DNA of 64,000 bases. Source: Angelakisella sp. GTDB lineage: Bacteria > Bacillota > Clostridia > Oscillospirales > Ruminococcaceae. This document shows, one piece after another, positions 62,191 through 64,000 of this stretch; the first letter of the stretch is position 1, and every line of letters starts with the position of its first letter. The stretch covers positions 1 through 64,000 of the forward strand of contig JAHHTR010000001.1 of NCBI GenBank assembly GCA_020024515.1, written 5' to 3'. A program made the position numbers and the translations under genes. A model generated the notes under the pieces. That model was not told the origin of the DNA. It saw nothing but the letters and a program-made list of their open reading frames with translations, and made no database searches.

Positions 62191-63348
62191 TTATATACCT
62201 TCTTTTTTATAACGCTCAGCCATTTCGTCAAGTGTAACTTTTTCTACAAGTGGAGCCTTACCAAAGCTGCCAAATTCAACAATAAGTGTACCAACAGCCT
62301 CTTTTACGCCTCGTTCAACGCAACTTACAATCTTTGCAACATCTTCATCAGGAATATTTCCATACATTACTGTATCCATTATTGGTGGTAGGAATGCACG
62401 TGGATCAAATGCTGACTTATTGCTCTCCAACAAGTCATATATTTTACCTATTGATGCGGATTTTTGCATAACCGGTTCTTGTTCGAATAATTCTTTCATA
62501 TTACGTGTTACAGCAAGACGAATATCTGTATCAACATTTATTTTACCTATACCGCAAGGAATAACTGCTTTTAGTTGTTCAAGTGCTATTCCATAAGTAT
62601 TTGTAAGTTCACCGCCCAAAGCATTGATTTCATCTACAATATATTTTGGAACAGTTGAAGAACCATGGCTAACGAGTACACCGAAAATATTTTCATGCAT
62701 TAGGCATTCTTTTATTGCAATAGCAATTTCTTTGCGAAGTTTAACATCTTTACCTTTGCTTGCACCATGCATTGTACCATAACTTATTGCCAAGCAGTCA
62801 ACTTTTGTTTTCTTAAAAAATTCAACTGCGTCCATTGGGTTTGTGTATGTAGATGTTGCACTGAATACATGGTCCTCAACACCTGCAAGTACACCAAGTT
62901 CACCCTCAACAGTTACACCACGAGCATGTGCATATTTTACAACTTCACGTGTAAGTTCAATATTTTGGTTAAAAGGAAGTGATGAACCGTCTATCATAAC
63001 AGATGTATATCCACCATCAATAGCTGCCTTTACACTGTCCATATCTTTACCATGGTCGAGATGCAGTACAACAGGAATAGTTGCGTCTGTACCATATTTT
63101 TTAACTGCATCACCGATATTTTTTGCACCCTTTATTTTGTCTTCAACAGTTGCATTCAAAAAGTCCGTTCTGCCACCCATAAAACCATTTGCAAGGTCAG
63201 CACCTTGTAGTATAGCAGGTGAACGAAACATCTCGTGAACTTCAATAGCCGCTTTTGCCTGCGCTACTGCATTTACATTAAACCCACCCTGTGCATATCC
63301 ATATTTTTGTGTTGCCTCCAAAAGAGGTCTCATTGGTACTATTGCCAT
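62191..63348 (-). CDS. Class II fructose-bisphosphate aldolase-family protein
   Basis: A 385-residue zinc-dependent aldolase. Metal ligands and landmarks: VVLHLDHGKDMDS (His and Asp), VEGELGVLAGVEDHV (Glu), AISYGTMHGASKGK (His), VLVSHGSSTVP (His; normally HGGSG) and CGIGKINVDTD. It is 70-100 residues longer than common class IIA/IIB enzymes, with an extra C-terminal region (FLPPIMDTVMYGNIPDEDVA). It is co-directional with pfk and tpi, so cleavage of fructose 1,6-bisphosphate is the simplest reading; other ketose phosphates are possible. Confidence 0.87.
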   Translation of the reverse strand: MAIVPMRPLLEATQKYGYAQGGFNVNAVAQAKAAIEVHEMFRSPAILQGADLANGFMGGRTDFLNATVEDKIKGAKNIGDAVKKYGTDATIPVVLHLDHGKDMDSVKAAIDGGYTSVMIDGSSLPFNQNIELTREVVKYAHARGVTVEGELGVLAGVEDHVFSATSTYTNPMDAVEFFKKTKVDCLAISYGTMHGASKGKDVKLRKEIAIAIKECLMHENIFGVLVSHGSSTVPKYIVDEINALGGELTNTYGIALEQLKAVIPCGIGKINVDTDIRLAVTRNMKELFEQEPVMQKSASIGKIYDLLESNKSAFDPRAFLPPIMDTVMYGNIPDEDVAKIVSCVERGVKEAVGTLIVEFGSFGKAPLVEKVTLDEMAERYKKEGI

Positions 63349-63404
63349 AAGTCTACATCTCCTATAAATTTTATTTTTATATGAAAAATTTTTTAAACTA
63401 AATC

Positions 63405-64000
63405 TTACTTTTCTTCTTTAAATGTTACAAGTTTAGGCAGTGGTTTTCCTATAAGTGGTCTACACCATTCCTTAAATGCCTCTGTAACACCATTTCCTTC
63501 TTCATTTATAAATTCATCAGGCATTTTTCTTTCAAACATCATAACTTCTTTTGTATCAACAAGAAATACTTCACATTTATATGGTCCATTTGATATTCTC
63601 TTGAATGCAACCATTTTTCCGCTTTCGCCTTCGATAACACTCTTTGCTGCTACTCTGCCTGCCTCTTGTGCCTCTTTACTGTCTATATCCGATAACCATG
63701 CAATAGATGCTCTGCCACATAGTCCCGGTTTTTCACTTCTTGCCTTATAACCGAATTTCTTGATAATCAAGTTGCATAGATGTGCACTTACATCACCGAA
63801 ATATGTTGCTCTGCCTACTTTGAAAATAGGTTCAACAATAGGTTTACCGTCTGCATAGTGTAGTCCTTCGCTTGCAACAACAACTCCATAACCCTTTTCA
63901 TCAATCAGCTTTTTAACATCTGAAAGAAATTTTTCTTCATCAAAATCTCTTTCAGGTAGATATATAAGGTCAGGTGCAAATCCACTATCTTCTGCAAGAG
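63405..64000 (-). CDS. 6-phosphofructokinase, C-terminal part, cut by the window edge
   Basis: The frame is open from the right edge to the stop at 63405 (197 codons visible, 5' end missing). It reads LAEDSGFAPDLIYLPE, YGVVVASEGLHYADGK, RATYFGDVSAHLCNLIIKKF and ARSEKPGLCGRASIAWLSDI, the C-terminal half of the PfkA/PPi-PFK fold, including the conserved SEG and the second substrate-binding Arg region. Whether it uses ATP or pyrophosphate depends on N-terminal residues outside the window. It should be the upstream gene of the pfk-fba-tpi-larA operon. Confidence 0.82.
   Translation of the reverse strand, partial: LAEDSGFAPDLIYLPERDFDEEKFLSDVKKLIDEKGYGVVVASEGLHYADGKPIVEPIFKVGRATYFGDVSAHLCNLIIKKFGYKARSEKPGLCGRASIAWLSDIDSKEAQEAGRVAAKSVIEGESGKMVAFKRISNGPYKCEVFLVDTKEVMMFERKMPDEFINEEGNGVTEAFKEWCRPLIGKPLPKLVTFKEEK

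Noticed and set aside
1..64000. CRISPR array, rRNA operon or plasmid origin
   Set aside because: No regularly spaced direct repeats of 24-40 bases, no rRNA core sequences and no iteron or DnaA-box cluster were seen on reading through.

Overview
The window is a piece of chromosome from a low-GC, spore-forming, motile, anaerobic Firmicute, most likely class Clostridia. The evidence is a full Rnf electron-transport operon (rnfCDGEAB), sporulation and germination genes (spoIVB, a gerA-type operon), flagellin, an EF-P/S21/YqeG/CD1247-type housekeeping set and AT-rich intergenic DNA. I cannot name the genus from sequence alone.

Left region, 1-10.9 kb: a metal-acquisition island, visibly richer in G+C than the rest. 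It holds an XRE regulator, a DtxR/MntR-type metalloregulator, a pair of fused ABC half-transporters (YbtPQ-like), a complete Opp/Nik/Cnt-type uptake system (binding lipoprotein, two permeases, two ATPases) and an AraC-family regulator. A near-consensus DtxR box lies just before the first permease gene, and a 21-bp-period direct repeat typical of AraC activators abuts its promoter. No metallophore biosynthesis gene is present, so the island looks built for uptake of a metal chelate made elsewhere. From 10.9 to 13.1 kb there is a graveyard of mobile DNA: an internally deleted transposase, a broken phage-type gene behind an SOS-like operator, and a frameshifted IS5-type element. A tRNA-Pro(GGG) gene follows.

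From 13.7 to 18.1 kb, a flagellin gene with its own sigma-28-type promoter is followed by a three-gene set: a TPR-like/sulfotransferase-like protein, an adenylylsulfate-kinase-like protein and a SerB-like HAD phosphatase. This is the best candidate in the window for an undescribed system (flagellin or surface modification). From 18 to 49.7 kb, almost everything reads on the minus strand: a beta-CASP RNase, rnf (with a double-domain RnfG), nitroreductase, Gx transporter, efp, pepP-like, yqeG, rpsU, leuS, rsfS, a nadD-yqeK fusion, yhbY, rdgB, ftsY, smc, radical SAM, rnc, plsX, trmFO, topA, dprA, an rRNA methyltransferase, rplT, rpmI and infC. infC uses an ATC start and is preceded by a leader hairpin.

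From 49.9 to 56.7 kb lie spoIVB, the gerA-gerB-gerC germinant receptor operon and, on the plus strand, a YetF/DUF421 protein, a DUF4363 protein and an HD-domain protein. From 56.7 kb to the right edge are the nickel-pincer cofactor genes larE-larB-larC with their own promoter. Next to them is an operon of 6-phosphofructokinase (cut by the window edge), class II aldolase, a divergent triosephosphate isomerase and a LarA-family enzyme. This links a nickel-pincer enzyme genetically to a glycolysis-like module. No CRISPR array, rRNA gene or plasmid origin was seen.
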